Shown: positions 42,173-50,887, counted from the first letter of the stretch. The stretch: DNA of 57,153 nt from Ignavibacteria bacterium (GCA_021286645.1 JAJTBZ010000072.1:1-57153), one strand, 5' to 3'. Notes: a model not told the origin generated them from the letters alone. Program-made: numbers and translations.

Positions 42173-43150
42173 ATGTATAGTATAATAATTATTGGCGCCG
42201 GCCCTGCCGGCCTAAGCATGGCAGTGGAATCAATTGTATCCGGAATCCCAACAGAAAAAATACTCGTTTTGGAAAAAGCGCAGGAACATTCATTCTCTAT
42301 TCGTAAATATTACCCGGAAAATAAACTGGTTACCGCAAATTATAAAGGCTTTGAAGCAGTGTGCATAGGCACTTTGTGTATTCCGGATTTATCGAAGCAT
42401 GAAACAATCTCCTATCTTGATACCGTTATAGACGAATATAAAATTCGTGTGCAGTATGAAGAAACGGTATGGAAAATGGATTACGATGCCAATGAGCAAT
42501 CATTTACCATTTATACCGATAAGGGCACGTATCAATCACGTGTTATGGTAATTGGCATCGGGATACTTGGTAAACCCAATAAACCCGAATATAAGCTGCC
42601 CCTTAGCCTGAAAGAACGGTTACTGTTTGATATAACCAGCAGCCAGATAGCAGATTCACGCGTTCTTGTTGTTGGCGGCGGCGATTCCGCATCCGAATAT
42701 TGCCAGTACCTTGTTCAGAACAACAATGAGGTTAGCCTGAGTTACCGGCGCGGAGATTTTACCCGCATGAACCATATTAATAATGACAGCCTGCAGGCAT
42801 TGGCCGAAGCCGGCAAAGTGCGGCTGCTGTTAAATTCCAACATCACGGAAATTATTGATCAGGATGGAAAACCCCGTGTAGTTTTCCAGGAGCAGGAATA
42901 CGCCGGCGAAGCATTCGATTATATCGTTTATGCGCTTGGCGGCACTACCCCGGAAAATTTCCTTAAGACCTTAGGCATTGAATTTAACGGGAAAGAGCCG
43001 GTTTTAGGCGAAGGGTATGAGACCAATGTGCCCGGTCTGTTTCTTGTAGGAGACCTCTCAGCCGGCACCAAAGGAGGTTCGATAATTTGGGCATTTAATT
43101 CTGCCAATACAGCAATAAAAAGGATAACCGGGAAGTATTTGGATGTGTAA
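42173..43150 (+). CDS. YpdA-like FAD/NAD(P)-dependent oxidoreductase
   Basis: Thioredoxin-reductase-like two-dinucleotide-binding flavoprotein. FAD site GAGPAG at residues 8-13, NAD(P) site VVGGGDSASE at about 166-175, and C-terminal FAD segment NVPGLFLVGDLSAG. It lacks the CxxC redox pair of thioredoxin reductase, as in YpdA (bacillithiol-disulfide reductase) and related proteins. The overall 325-aa length also fits that group. The physiological substrate is uncertain: YpdA homologues occur in FCB bacteria that make low-molecular-weight thiols, but related enzymes reduce ferredoxin or quinones. It is a single gene followed by a bidirectional hairpin. Confidence 0.82.
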   Translation: MYSIIIIGAGPAGLSMAVESIVSGIPTEKILVLEKAQEHSFSIRKYYPENKLVTANYKGFEAVCIGTLCIPDLSKHETISYLDTVIDEYKIRVQYEETVWKMDYDANEQSFTIYTDKGTYQSRVMVIGIGILGKPNKPEYKLPLSLKERLLFDITSSQIADSRVLVVGGGDSASEYCQYLVQNNNEVSLSYRRGDFTRMNHINNDSLQALAEAGKVRLLLNSNITEIIDQDGKPRVVFQEQEYAGEAFDYIVYALGGTTPENFLKTLGIEFNGKEPVLGEGYETNVPGLFLVGDLSAGTKGGSIIWAFNSANTAIKRITGKYLDV

Positions 43151-43157
43151 TCAAAAG

Positions 43158-43196
43158 GCAGGTGCTGCCCCGCGTGGAGAACAGGGCAGCATCTGC
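43158..43196. terminator. Hairpin terminator between convergent genes
   Basis: GCAGGTGCTGCCC (43158-43170) pairs with GGGCAGCATCTGC (43184-43196) over 13 positions with one G-U wobble. On the minus strand it is followed by TTTT, so it should end at least the lipoprotein gene at 43206-44072. Confidence 0.75.
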
Positions 43197-43205
43197 TTCA
43201 TCTGA

Positions 43206-44072
43206 TCATGAGTGTAAATTAATAACCAAGCTGAGAGAGAACTTTTCATTCATAGAACCGGCCTGCTCACCGCCTTCAGGGCGGGGACCTCTGCCACCCA
43301 TACTACCGCGGCTGCCCATGCCACCGCCGCCATGCTGCCCGCGGCCGCCCATTCTTGGGCTGTCAGAATTTCCATCACCCCTGTCAACTCTGGCTGGCAT
43401 TTCAAATTTTGGTATTTCAAACGTTACCGGCAGCTCTTTTAAATCGCCTGGTAACGAATAACCGAGCATATCTGATTTGTACGGCAGTTTGATTGTATAG
43501 GTAAAAATATCAATAGTATCCCGAACACTGATGGAAAGATTATAACCGGATTCGGCAGTTGCTTTAGAAATGCGGTCTTTTGAATTATCCATTGGCCCGA
43601 TTATATCAATTTCCGGATAGAGCGCGTCAATATTATTAATCATGCGTGCCATATTGAATTTGGGCCTTCCCTCCGGTTCGCCATTTTCCCTGTTGCGTTC
43701 ACGTGCATCCATGAGTGGCGTGTTGCCATCGCGGCGCATCTCACTTAAACCCAGGGGATATTTTATTCCGATCATGCGTCCGCTGCCTTTAGTGGGGAAT
43801 GAAGTAACAAGACCTCGCATAAAAACCTGTCTGATAAATCCGGGGTCTGTAGTTTTTAAGCAAATATAGATATAGTCGTTATCGTGGGTACTGGCAATAG
43901 AAATCTTCTCAACCGTTTGGAATTCGGCCGGTTTCCAAGAGTTAAGCAATACAGCAGACGACGTTTTGGGCGAATCGATTAAGGTGGATGAGGAGCACCC
44001 GCCAATAAGGGCTGCAATTGCCAGGAGGCCTGCCGGTATGAGGTACCGAAGCAAAGTACGGTTGGGCTTCAT
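43206..44072 (-). CDS. Lipoprotein of unknown function with a Gly/Arg-rich tail
   Basis: The frame is open to 44294, but ATG at 44072 has AAAGGA 7 bases upstream and gives a proper lipoprotein signal (lipobox LIGGC near residue 28). The mature protein has a beta-rich domain (SWKPAEFQTVEKISIA; DNDYIYICLKTTDP; YNLSISVRDTIDIFTYTIKLP in two parts), reminiscent of DOMON/CBM9-like or carbohydrate-binding folds used for heme or sugars, a weak similarity. Before the C-terminus comes a low-complexity stretch of about 40 residues rich in Gly, Arg, Met and Ser (MGGRGQHGGGGMG). The final residues return to a hydrophobic strand. Ligand and role are unknown. Confidence 0.75.
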   Translation of the reverse strand: MKPNRTLLRYLIPAGLLAIAALIGGCSSSTLIDSPKTSSAVLLNSWKPAEFQTVEKISIASTHDNDYIYICLKTTDPGFIRQVFMRGLVTSFPTKGSGRMIGIKYPLGLSEMRRDGNTPLMDARERNRENGEPEGRPKFNMARMINNIDALYPEIDIIGPMDNSKDRISKATAESGYNLSISVRDTIDIFTYTIKLPYKSDMLGYSLPGDLKELPVTFEIPKFEMPARVDRGDGNSDSPRMGGRGQHGGGGMGSRGSMGGRGPRPEGGEQAGSMNEKFSLSLVINLHS

Positions 44073-44309
44073 AAAGATTCCTTTATATATTTTGTTCGTA
44101 ATTATAAATATTAGACGTTGAATTTCGGAAAAGAGTTTAAATTTGAGAGAATTAAGTTTAAAAATGCTTTGAAAGAAGTTGATACAGCCCGATGCCTGAA
44201 TTGGTGATAACAGGTAAAACCAAGTGATGAACGGCGGAGGACGAAATGAAATCTGCGGTATTTTATAAATGAGTGTAATGAAATTTTTTTCCACAAGAGA
44301 GCAATACTA

Positions 44310-45245
44310 ATGCATGCAATTGAAGTGAAGAATCTGGTAAAACGGTTTGACGGTATTACAGCAGTCGAGAATGTCTCGTTTACTGTACCGGAAGGCGCGA
44401 TATTCGGATTGATAGGCCGTAATGGTGCGGGTAAAACAACAACGCTGCGAATGCTGATGAATGTATATATGCCCGATGAAGGTGAAGTGCTCGTCCGTGG
44501 CGCCAGCGCGGGTCACGAATTCCGCGAGCGTTCCGGCTATTTGCCCGAAGAGCGGGGGCTCTATAAAAAACTAAAGGTTTTCGAAACCTTGTTGTTTTTT
44601 GCGGAGTTAAAGAATGCCTATGGCAAAGAAGTTGAAGAGAAAGCTGTTGAATACCTGAAAAAATTTGATCTGTATGACAGGCGAAATTCGAAGCTTGAGG
44701 ATTTATCGAAAGGTAATCAGCAAAAAATTCAGTTTCTTTCGACAATTATTCATAACCCCGATTTTCTGGTGCTTGATGAACCTTTTTCCGGTCTGGACCC
44801 GGTGAATACGAATATTTTGAAAGAGATAATACTCGATCTGAAAAAACAGGGTAAGGTTATTATTTTTTCTACACATTTGATGGATTTTGCCGAAAGAATG
44901 TGTGATACAATTACAATGATTGATAAGGGCAAGGTTATTCTCGCGGGTAATTTGCAGGAAATTAAGGCAAAATTTGCCGAAGGTACCGTAAAAATAGTGT
45001 GCGATGGCGATATAGGGTATTTGCAGGATCTGCCGTATGTAGAAAAATTAACTACTTTCGGCAATACAGCCACTGTTAAGGTAACGGAGGGCGGTTATGT
45101 GCAGGACGTTCTGAAAAAAATGGTCGAAAAAGATACACGCGTGCATTCTTTCATAAGCAATGAAATTACATTGCATGAAATATTTATCGCTCTCGCGGGT
45201 GATGATAATGATGTTCATGTTCAGAGTGGAGGCAAAAATGCTTAA
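44310..45245 (+). CDS. ABC transporter ATP-binding protein (NatA-like)
   Basis: ATPase subunit of an ABC-2 type exporter. Walker A GRNGAGKTT (36-44), Q-loop region followed by the DUF4162-type helical part, signature LSKGNQQ (132-138), Walker B FLVLDEPFSGLDP (152-164) and the switch His in FSTHLMDFAE. The C-terminal 80 residues are the DUF4162-like domain common in NatA/YhaQ proteins. It overlaps the start of the permease gene by 8 bp, so the two make one operon. The family exports Na+, antibiotics or unknown compounds; the substrate is not evident. Confidence 0.93.
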   Translation: MHAIEVKNLVKRFDGITAVENVSFTVPEGAIFGLIGRNGAGKTTTLRMLMNVYMPDEGEVLVRGASAGHEFRERSGYLPEERGLYKKLKVFETLLFFAELKNAYGKEVEEKAVEYLKKFDLYDRRNSKLEDLSKGNQQKIQFLSTIIHNPDFLVLDEPFSGLDPVNTNILKEIILDLKKQGKVIIFSTHLMDFAERMCDTITMIDKGKVILAGNLQEIKAKFAEGTVKIVCDGDIGYLQDLPYVEKLTTFGNTATVKVTEGGYVQDVLKKMVEKDTRVHSFISNEITLHEIFIALAGDDNDVHVQSGGKNA

Positions 45246-46503
45246 CAGGAGAATACTTGTAATACTGAAACGTGAAATTCTTACACGTCTGTTTTCAAAA
45301 GCATTTATTATAATGACTCTTCTTATACCGCTCTTTATGTTCGGAATAATAGGGTTTCAGGTTTTTGTAAATACGTATGAAAGCGACCACGGCACAACAT
45401 TAAAGATTGTTGCCCCCAATACTTACGCTATGCAAAAATTCCAGGCAGCATTCGCTCAGGCAGATGTTGTGAAAAACGGGACGTATAAGATCAGCTTTGA
45501 TACTCTGGGAGGGAAGACCGGGGAAGCCTACACGCAAGAATATAAGGAAAAGCTGCTCCAGGAAAAGCTGAACGGTATTTTTATTGTTCCGGAAAAGGCA
45601 TTGGAAAACAAGGAGATAAATTATTACTCGACTAATCCCAATAACCCGACAGTATTCGGTAAAGTGCGTTCGGTAATTAATGAAGTGCTTATCGATATGT
45701 ATTTCAAAGACCGTTCTCTTTCAAAGTCGGATAAGGAATTTGTTCGAAAGGGCGTGAACTTTGAAAGCTTCCGGGTAACGAAAAACCAAAAAATAGAAGA
45801 AGAGGGTTCAGGCAATCTTATCCTGTCGTTTATTTTTACATTCTTCCTGTATTTTAGCCTGTTGATGATTGGCACGAACCTTATGCGTTCGGTAATAGAA
45901 GAAAAGTCAAGTAAGATTGTGGAAGTAATTCTCTCATCAGTTAACGCAAAAGAGTTGATGATAGGCAAAATTCTGGGAACAGCAATTACCGGACTGGTAC
46001 AAATGGCAATATGGTTAATACCTATTGTTGTAGTGGCACAGACGAGCCTGTTTGCATTGCCGGAAAACTTCCAGATAAAGGTTGATCTATGGATGCTGGG
46101 ATATTTCCTTTATAATTTTGTTGTATCACTGGTGACCTATTTGGGCATATTTGCTGCAGTTGGCGCCATGTTCGATAGTGATCAGGATGCACAGAGCGGT
46201 ATGTGGCCGGTTATGATTCTCATAATGATACCGTTTTTTATTGCCATGGGTCTGCCCGCACGGGGTGATAACAGCCTTTCAATGATTACTTCAATGCTGC
46301 CATTTACCGCGCTTATGGTAATGCCCGCGCGACTGGCGCTGATTAGCGTTCCGGCCTGGCAAGTATTGGTTTCTATTGTAGTTAATATTGGCTTAATGCT
46401 TACCACTTTTTCACTCGCCGGAAAGATATACCGGGTTGGTATTCTGGCCACGGGTAAAAAGGCTACGTATCAGGATTTGGTGAAATGGCTTAAAATTAAA
46501 TAA
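45238..46503 (+). CDS. ABC-2 type permease (NatB-like)
   Basis: Start ATG at 45238 is set by a GGAGG site inside the end of the ATPase gene; the frame is open further upstream without one. The first helix (about 20-40) is followed by a soluble extracytoplasmic domain of about 140 residues (LNGIFIVPEKALENKEINYY in two parts) and then five or six helices. Characteristic is the EEKSSKIVEVILSSVNAKELMIGK segment (cut: EEKSSKIVEVILSS), the coupling helix of NatB/YhaP-type exporters. It functions with the ATPase encoded just upstream. Transcription ends at the hairpin 46544-46579. Confidence 0.92.
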   Translation: MLNRRILVILKREILTRLFSKAFIIMTLLIPLFMFGIIGFQVFVNTYESDHGTTLKIVAPNTYAMQKFQAAFAQADVVKNGTYKISFDTLGGKTGEAYTQEYKEKLLQEKLNGIFIVPEKALENKEINYYSTNPNNPTVFGKVRSVINEVLIDMYFKDRSLSKSDKEFVRKGVNFESFRVTKNQKIEEEGSGNLILSFIFTFFLYFSLLMIGTNLMRSVIEEKSSKIVEVILSSVNAKELMIGKILGTAITGLVQMAIWLIPIVVVAQTSLFALPENFQIKVDLWMLGYFLYNFVVSLVTYLGIFAAVGAMFDSDQDAQSGMWPVMILIMIPFFIAMGLPARGDNSLSMITSMLPFTALMVMPARLALISVPAWQVLVSIVVNIGLMLTTFSLAGKIYRVGILATGKKATYQDLVKWLKIK

Positions 46504-46543
46504 ATCGAAAAAAAACTTGTAGCGAATAGATGTAGGTGTTATC

Positions 46544-46579
46544 GCGGGATGTTCTAAGTTTAGGGCATCCCGCTTTTTT
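46544..46579 (+). terminator. Rho-independent terminator of the ABC-2 operon
   Basis: GCGGGATG (46544-46551) and CATCCCGC (46566-46573) form a perfect 8-bp stem followed by TTTTTT (46574-46579). Confidence 0.9.
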
Positions 46580-46586
46580 ATGAATG

Positions 46587-47270
46587 TTAGTTACCCCTAA
46601 ATGAAAACGTTTGTAACATGGCCAGAAATACCGGTTTGAATTCATGGAAAGCCGGCTCGCCCTTAACAATAAGCTTAAACAGATAGTCCTGATCGTTTTC
46701 TGTTCGTACGTATACCTCAAACGTGTATTGTTCTTCCAGTATTTCGGGTTCGTTATAATATGCCTTGCTTTTACCCATATCTACCGATTGCTTATACCTG
46801 CCCGGATTAAACAGATATTTATCCTGTACTTTCATGTGGATGTAAGGTATTTGGCCGTTTGAGGTGGCCGGACCGAGAAATGTTATGCCGTCCAGTTGCT
46901 TTTTTACCTTTTGATCGAGATACGACCAGCCATTGGGGTAGCGCATATGAACACCAAGTGTGGATTCTGTATAGCTATTGCCCAGAGATGCCGAATCTCC
47001 CGTACCCCATAGATTTCCCCCGCCGGAATTTACGCCTACCTGCGCTTCGGAATGTGGCTGCTGATTTGGGCTGTCTTCGCCCGGTTCGGGTGGCGGGGTT
47101 GTTTTGCCCGATTGCGGGGTGCCCATAGAAGCTGCATCGATGGAGAAAAACGGGCCGCCTTTAATATTATTATCTTCGTCAATATGCTGCATAGTTGCCA
47201 ACAGGAAGAAAAAGAATAGACACAGGTGCAGGGCAACGGATAGCCCCCAGGTAAGGCGGTCTTTTGTCAT
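46587..47270 (-). CDS. Single-pass membrane protein with Pro-rich linker and PsbP-like C-terminal domain
   Basis: ATG at 47270 is preferred over an upstream TTG at 47354 without a ribosome site. After a short cytoplasmic start (MTKDRLTWG), one membrane helix (LSVALHLCLFFFFLLATM) leads to a Pro/Gly/Ser-rich linker (about 50 residues, TTPPPEPGEDSPNQQP), the layout of TonB-type anchors. The C-terminal 110 residues (MRYPNGWSYLD...EYT-type strands ending FLAMLQTFSF) look like a PsbP/MOG1-like alpha-beta domain ('YPxGW' start). A TonB C-terminal motif is absent. Function unknown. It follows one copy of the structured noncoding element, which lies just upstream on the same strand. Confidence 0.7.
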   Translation of the reverse strand: MTKDRLTWGLSVALHLCLFFFFLLATMQHIDEDNNIKGGPFFSIDAASMGTPQSGKTTPPPEPGEDSPNQQPHSEAQVGVNSGGGNLWGTGDSASLGNSYTESTLGVHMRYPNGWSYLDQKVKKQLDGITFLGPATSNGQIPYIHMKVQDKYLFNPGRYKQSVDMGKSKAYYNEPEILEEQYTFEVYVRTENDQDYLFKLIVKGEPAFHEFKPVFLAMLQTFSFRGN

Positions 47271-47721
47271 ATAGCTTTGCCTGGAACTAAGGCGGGAAAT
47301 ATAACTCGAAAAATCAAAAAGGGAGAATTCATCCGTCCTGCCGAAAAATTGCAAAATAATAAAAAGTGCATTATAAAATACATATGCAGGGGAAAAAGAA
47401 GAATAGAAATATTGGTGGATGATTTAAAAAACAAAATGCCCGTTAAAAAACAGGCATTTTGTCAATGAAGGAAAGAAAGAAATCCTTTTCTTACGTGCTT
47501 CCCCGTCCTTCGAAGCGGGTTCGAAACCTTGTAATGGCAGTGCCATTAAAAATCCAATCTTAAACGGTTAAAACGAACAACCGCTTCGAATTTGGGGTGT
47601 GGCCGCTGAGAAGCTCTATAATCAAACTGTCAAATATCAATTAATCACAATTCAAATTTATTAAGCCTGCTATACCTGTGTAATAGTATTTTTTATGATT
47701 TTTTTGTAGTAGAAATGCGGC
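47271..47721. other. Gap of about 450 bp holding structured element copy 1
   Basis: No gene. It contains copy 1 of a conserved structured RNA-like element (47431-47620) with its terminator, and further weaker similarity to the copy-2 region up to about 47712. The remaining 160 bp next to the gene at 47270 are AT-rich without recognised sites. Confidence 0.7.
47431..47620 (-). ncRNA. Structured noncoding element, copy 1 (with Rho-independent terminator)
   Basis: On the plus strand the nested stems are CCCC/GGGG (47501-47504 with 47594-47597), TTCGAAGCGG/CCGCTTCGAA (47509-47518 with 47581-47590), GTTCG/CGAAC (47519-47523 with 47574-47578), AACC/GGTT, and an inner hairpin ATGGC-AGT-GCCAT (47534-47546). 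The minus strand ends in a terminator (AAAATGCC/GGCATTTT, 47433-47460) followed by a U-rich tail. A TATAGAG block at 47614-47620 may be a -10. It sits about 100 bases past the stop of the minus gene at 47722. Strand is inferred from the terminator. Confidence 0.7.
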
Positions 47722-48843
47722 TTATTTAGTACCTGCTGTATCGTAGGCCGAAACAAGAAACGGCAGCGCGAGAATAAAGTATGAAATATCGAATAACGGG
47801 CGCTCAAACAAGGAGTTGAAAATACCATTTTGCGATATATGAATGGAGAACGAAACAGCAACAAGAATAAAAAGGAAAACGCCGGTAAAGAAAAAAGATT
47901 CCTTCTCTGCCTGCAACTTTCCGGCCACGGCCAATGCAAACAGTCCGGCACATAGCATAAACCATCCGGGTAAATATAACGATTGTATGGCGAAAGGGCC
48001 TGAATGCATGAAATAATTATAATCCCAGGCCAGGAAGGGTATCAGGGTAAGCGCAAATACACCGAGACTGATGCCGGTAAAAACAAAAAATTTATTCAGC
48101 CGGGAGCCGATGAGCGGCAAGACCAGGATTGCGGTTATCGGCCAGGCAGTTAATCTGGTCGAAAGCAGAAAACCAAAACCCGCGGCAGCGGCTATAAATT
48201 GCGGAGAAATGGAGTCCTTTTGCAGATTCTTTTTAGTAATGCTGTAGAGCAGCAATAGTAATGCCCCGTTCAGTAGTAATTCGCTTCGAACCATAACTTC
48301 ATAAAAAAGCATTGGGGAAAGAGCCAGCAGTAATAGTACGGTTGAAGCTGATTTCTCATTTCGTTCCGAAATGCGGAGAAAGAAAATGAAAATAACGTAG
48401 CCAAAAATACATAGCACTTGGGCTAACCCCATCAGGTAGAAGGGCATTGCCAATAAAAACAACCCGGGAAAACCTGAAGGGTTTACAGGCGATTTATAGG
48501 GAAATATGCCCTGCATTAAATTTCCCAGCCAGATTTTAATCGCGGGCAGCCGGGTTACATTTGACTGTTCCGGGGTGAAAATTACAATCGAAATCAAGAA
48601 TAATCCTAATCCTGCAGCCAGAATAAAGAATGCACGTCGGGCAAATTGAACAGAATGGCCGGAAATAACCGATTTACCCTTAAGAAATATGGCAATTATT
48701 CCAATGGTTGTTAATGCAGAAACGGTAAACGATAGTGGTAATGAATGGAGTACCCGAGTAGAATATTTAAATAGAAACAGGAAATTGATGCAGGAAATTA
48801 AAAGAATTATGATTGAATTTTTATACCGCATGAGAAATTTCAT
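47722..48843 (-). CDS. Polytopic membrane protein, GT-C glycosyltransferase-like
   Basis: About 10-11 hydrophobic segments in 373 aa. The first extracytoplasmic loop region carries LMQGIFPYKSPVNPSGFPG, and the pattern of Tyr/Pro before a long hydrophobic body recalls the GT87/PMT-type lipid-linked mannosyltransferases, though their acidic DxD/ED motif near the N-terminus is not evident. The assignment is therefore tentative. A TATAAT sequence (48864-48869, minus strand) lies about 20-25 bases before the start codon and may be its own -10. Structured element copy 2 lies upstream and copy 1 downstream. Confidence 0.65.
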   Translation of the reverse strand: MKFLMRYKNSIIILLISCINFLFLFKYSTRVLHSLPLSFTVSALTTIGIIAIFLKGKSVISGHSVQFARRAFFILAAGLGLFLISIVIFTPEQSNVTRLPAIKIWLGNLMQGIFPYKSPVNPSGFPGLFLLAMPFYLMGLAQVLCIFGYVIFIFFLRISERNEKSASTVLLLLALSPMLFYEVMVRSELLLNGALLLLLYSITKKNLQKDSISPQFIAAAAGFGFLLSTRLTAWPITAILVLPLIGSRLNKFFVFTGISLGVFALTLIPFLAWDYNYFMHSGPFAIQSLYLPGWFMLCAGLFALAVAGKLQAEKESFFFTGVFLFILVAVSFSIHISQNGIFNSLFERPLFDISYFILALPFLVSAYDTAGTK

Positions 48844-49217
48844 TAAAACCCGACACCGTGATTATTATAGCCTGAAAAATAGAGATAAAATACTGAATGA
48901 AGAAATTTGGGTTCGTGGAACAGGAAGGAATGTTTAAAATAAAAAAGCCTGTTTAGAAAACAGGCAAAAATTCATTTTTTTTAAGCCCCGTCCTTCGAAG
49001 CGGAGTTCGAAACTTGTATGGTTTTACCAAAACTCCGATTCTCAGCTTGCGGTTTTAACGAACGACCGCTTCGAATTTGGGGTGTGGCCGCTGAGAAGCT
49101 CTATATTTTCAATATATCAAATCATCATTAACTTACAATTCAAATATCGCCATTGAGATAAATTTGAGTTATAGTATTTTTGATGATATTTGTGTAGTAG
49201 TATTACTACACAACCTG
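48844..49217. other. Gap of about 370 bp holding structured element copy 2
   Basis: No gene. It contains copy 2 of the structured element (48941-49105) and a segment up to about 49204 that is also similar to the corresponding region of copy 1 (TACAATTCAAAT versus CACAATTCAAAT; AGTATTTTTGATGAT versus AGTATTTTTTATGAT). Near 48860 is the candidate -10 of the gene at 48843. Confidence 0.7.
48941..49105 (-). ncRNA. Structured noncoding element, copy 2 (with Rho-independent terminator)
   Basis: Same architecture as copy 1: CCCC/GGGG (48986-48989 with 49079-49082), TTCGAAGCGG/CCGCTTCGAA (48994-49003 with 49066-49075), GTTCG/CGAAC (49005-49009 with 49059-49063), and an inner hairpin TGGT-TTT-ACCA (49019-49029) whose bases differ from copy 1 yet still pair. 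The minus strand ends in the terminator GCCTGTTT/AAACAGGC (48947-48965) with a U tail. A possible pseudoknot pairs TTCTCAGC (49039-49046) with GCTGAGAA (49090-49097). The conserved flank GTGTGGCCGCTGAGAAGCTC is shared with copy 1. Confidence 0.7.
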
Positions 49218-50729
49218 CTATTTCGTCCCCTTTGCATTTTCTTCTTTAATAAGAGCATGCATAATGCTGTGTTTTCTGCCGTATGTAAAATAAATTACCA
49301 ATCCAATACCCAGCCAGATAAATAACCGCCACCAGTTTTCGACAGGGAGCGAGAACATGAGAATAAGGCAGGTGATAATACCTAAAATTGGTACAAGGGG
49401 AACAAACGGAGCCCTGAACGGGCGGGCTGCCTCCGGGTGTGTTTTTCTCATGATGAGGACTGCCGAGCATACAACAACAAACGCGAACAGGGTGCCAATA
49501 TTAACCAATTCAGCTAATATACGCAGCGGCAGTAAACCGCCAAGAATGGCAACAAAAATACCCGTGAGGATGGTCGATTTCCATGGAGTGCGGTACTTGG
49601 GATGTACATCGCCGAAAAGACCCTGTGGTAAGAATCCATCGCGTGCCATCGCAAGGAAAATTCTTGGCTGACTCAGCATCATTACCAGAAGAACCGAAGT
49701 AATTCCGGCTATTGCGCCTGCTGAAATAATAAATTGGGCCCACGCGAGTCCTTTTTGTTTAAACGCATCCGCAACAGGAGCATCAATATTAATCTGATTG
49801 TACGGAACCATACCCGTAATAACCGCGGCAACGAGTATATAAAGGATTGTACAAACAATGAGAGAAGTAATAATGCCAATGGGCACATCCCTTTGCGGGT
49901 TCTTTGCTTCTTCCGCGTGAGTAGAAACAGAATCGAAACCGATATAGGCGAAGAAGATCATTGCGGCACCTGCCAGTACACCGAGTGGCGCGCCTGCGGT
50001 GTTCGACTGCCCCATGATAGTATGCCCGAACAGGCTGAGACCGGTGAAGCCGAATGGGGCAAAGGGTTTCCAGTTATTTGTATCTATATAAAATACACCC
50101 ACCCCTATTACTAAAACAACAACGAAAAGCTTAACGAGTACCATTGCTGTATTAAAACCGGCACTTTCCTTTATACCTTTTACCAAAATAATGGTTACCA
50201 ATATGGTAATGATTATGGCAGGCAGGTCAAACAGTGTACCGGTAGCGAAAAAAGTACCGCTGACCGGGTCGAATTCCGTAGGTGACTTAGCGAAAATTTC
50301 GGGAATTTTTAAGCCGAAAATGCCAATAAAGTTTTGGAAATAATGAGACCAGCCATGAGCAACGGTTGCAGAAGCAACGGCATATTCCAGAATCAGGTCC
50401 CACCCGATAATCCAGGCGAACAATTCTCCCAAAGTAGCGTACGCGTATGTGTATGCCGAGCCGGCAACCGGTACCATGGAAGCAAATTCTGAGTAACAAA
50501 GAGCCGCGAAAATACATGCCAGACCGGCAAAAGCGAAAGAAAGTGTTATAGCCGGGCCCGCTTTATCGTGTGCTGCAATTCCGGTGAGCACAAAGATGCC
50601 CGTCCCGATTATTGCGCCAACACCTAAACTGGTAAGGGCAGCCGGGCCAAGTACGCGACGTAAACGGTTTTCCCCCTTCATTTCTTCTAACAGAACATGT
50701 AATGGCTTTTTAGCGAACATTTGTTTCAT
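49218..50729 (-). CDS. APC-superfamily amino acid permease (CAT/YfnA type)
   Basis: Inner-membrane amino-acid transporter of 503 aa with 12-14 helices. The N-terminal LGPAALTSLGVGAIIGTGIFVLTG (cut: GVGAIIGTGIFVLTG) is the substrate-binding helix-1 break of APC transporters. GSAYTYAYATLGE, IFFAYIGFDSVSTHAEEAKNPQRDVP (cut: FFAYIGFDS, EEAKNPQRD) and LSQPRIFLAMARDGFLP are all classic for the cationic amino-acid transporter subgroup. AGGGA precedes the ATG. Substrate specificity cannot be told from sequence. It is transcribed toward structured element copy 2, which begins about 110 bases after its stop. Confidence 0.92.
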   Translation of the reverse strand: MKQMFAKKPLHVLLEEMKGENRLRRVLGPAALTSLGVGAIIGTGIFVLTGIAAHDKAGPAITLSFAFAGLACIFAALCYSEFASMVPVAGSAYTYAYATLGELFAWIIGWDLILEYAVASATVAHGWSHYFQNFIGIFGLKIPEIFAKSPTEFDPVSGTFFATGTLFDLPAIIITILVTIILVKGIKESAGFNTAMVLVKLFVVVLVIGVGVFYIDTNNWKPFAPFGFTGLSLFGHTIMGQSNTAGAPLGVLAGAAMIFFAYIGFDSVSTHAEEAKNPQRDVPIGIITSLIVCTILYILVAAVITGMVPYNQINIDAPVADAFKQKGLAWAQFIISAGAIAGITSVLLVMMLSQPRIFLAMARDGFLPQGLFGDVHPKYRTPWKSTILTGIFVAILGGLLPLRILAELVNIGTLFAFVVVCSAVLIMRKTHPEAARPFRAPFVPLVPILGIITCLILMFSLPVENWWRLFIWLGIGLVIYFTYGRKHSIMHALIKEENAKGTK

Positions 50730-50887
50730 ACAGTTCCCTACGGGTTAGTGTTTAGGATAGTTACAATCAGTGAATAAAAAATAGGGATTACTTAACTAAT
50801 TGAAAAACAATTTCTTCCGGGCTATTCGAATTTTCTCTATATTATGTATATACTAGATTTATCATCAACCGGTTTCCAGGTATTTTT

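Noticed and set aside
43973-44294. Longer N-terminus for the Gly/Arg-tail lipoprotein
   Set aside because: The 74 extra residues lack a ribosome site and would bury the lipoprotein signal that begins at 44072.
47515-47530. tRNA or tmRNA T-arm (GGGTTCGAAACC) on the plus strand
   Set aside because: No acceptor stem, D-arm or anticodon arm can be formed around it; the bases belong to the larger nested stem shared with copy 2.
47431-49105. Integron attC-like sites around a gene cassette
   Set aside because: The GTTCG/CGAAC arms are only loosely like attC core sites, there is no integrase, and each copy ends in a proper Rho-independent terminator, which fits RNA better than a recombination site.
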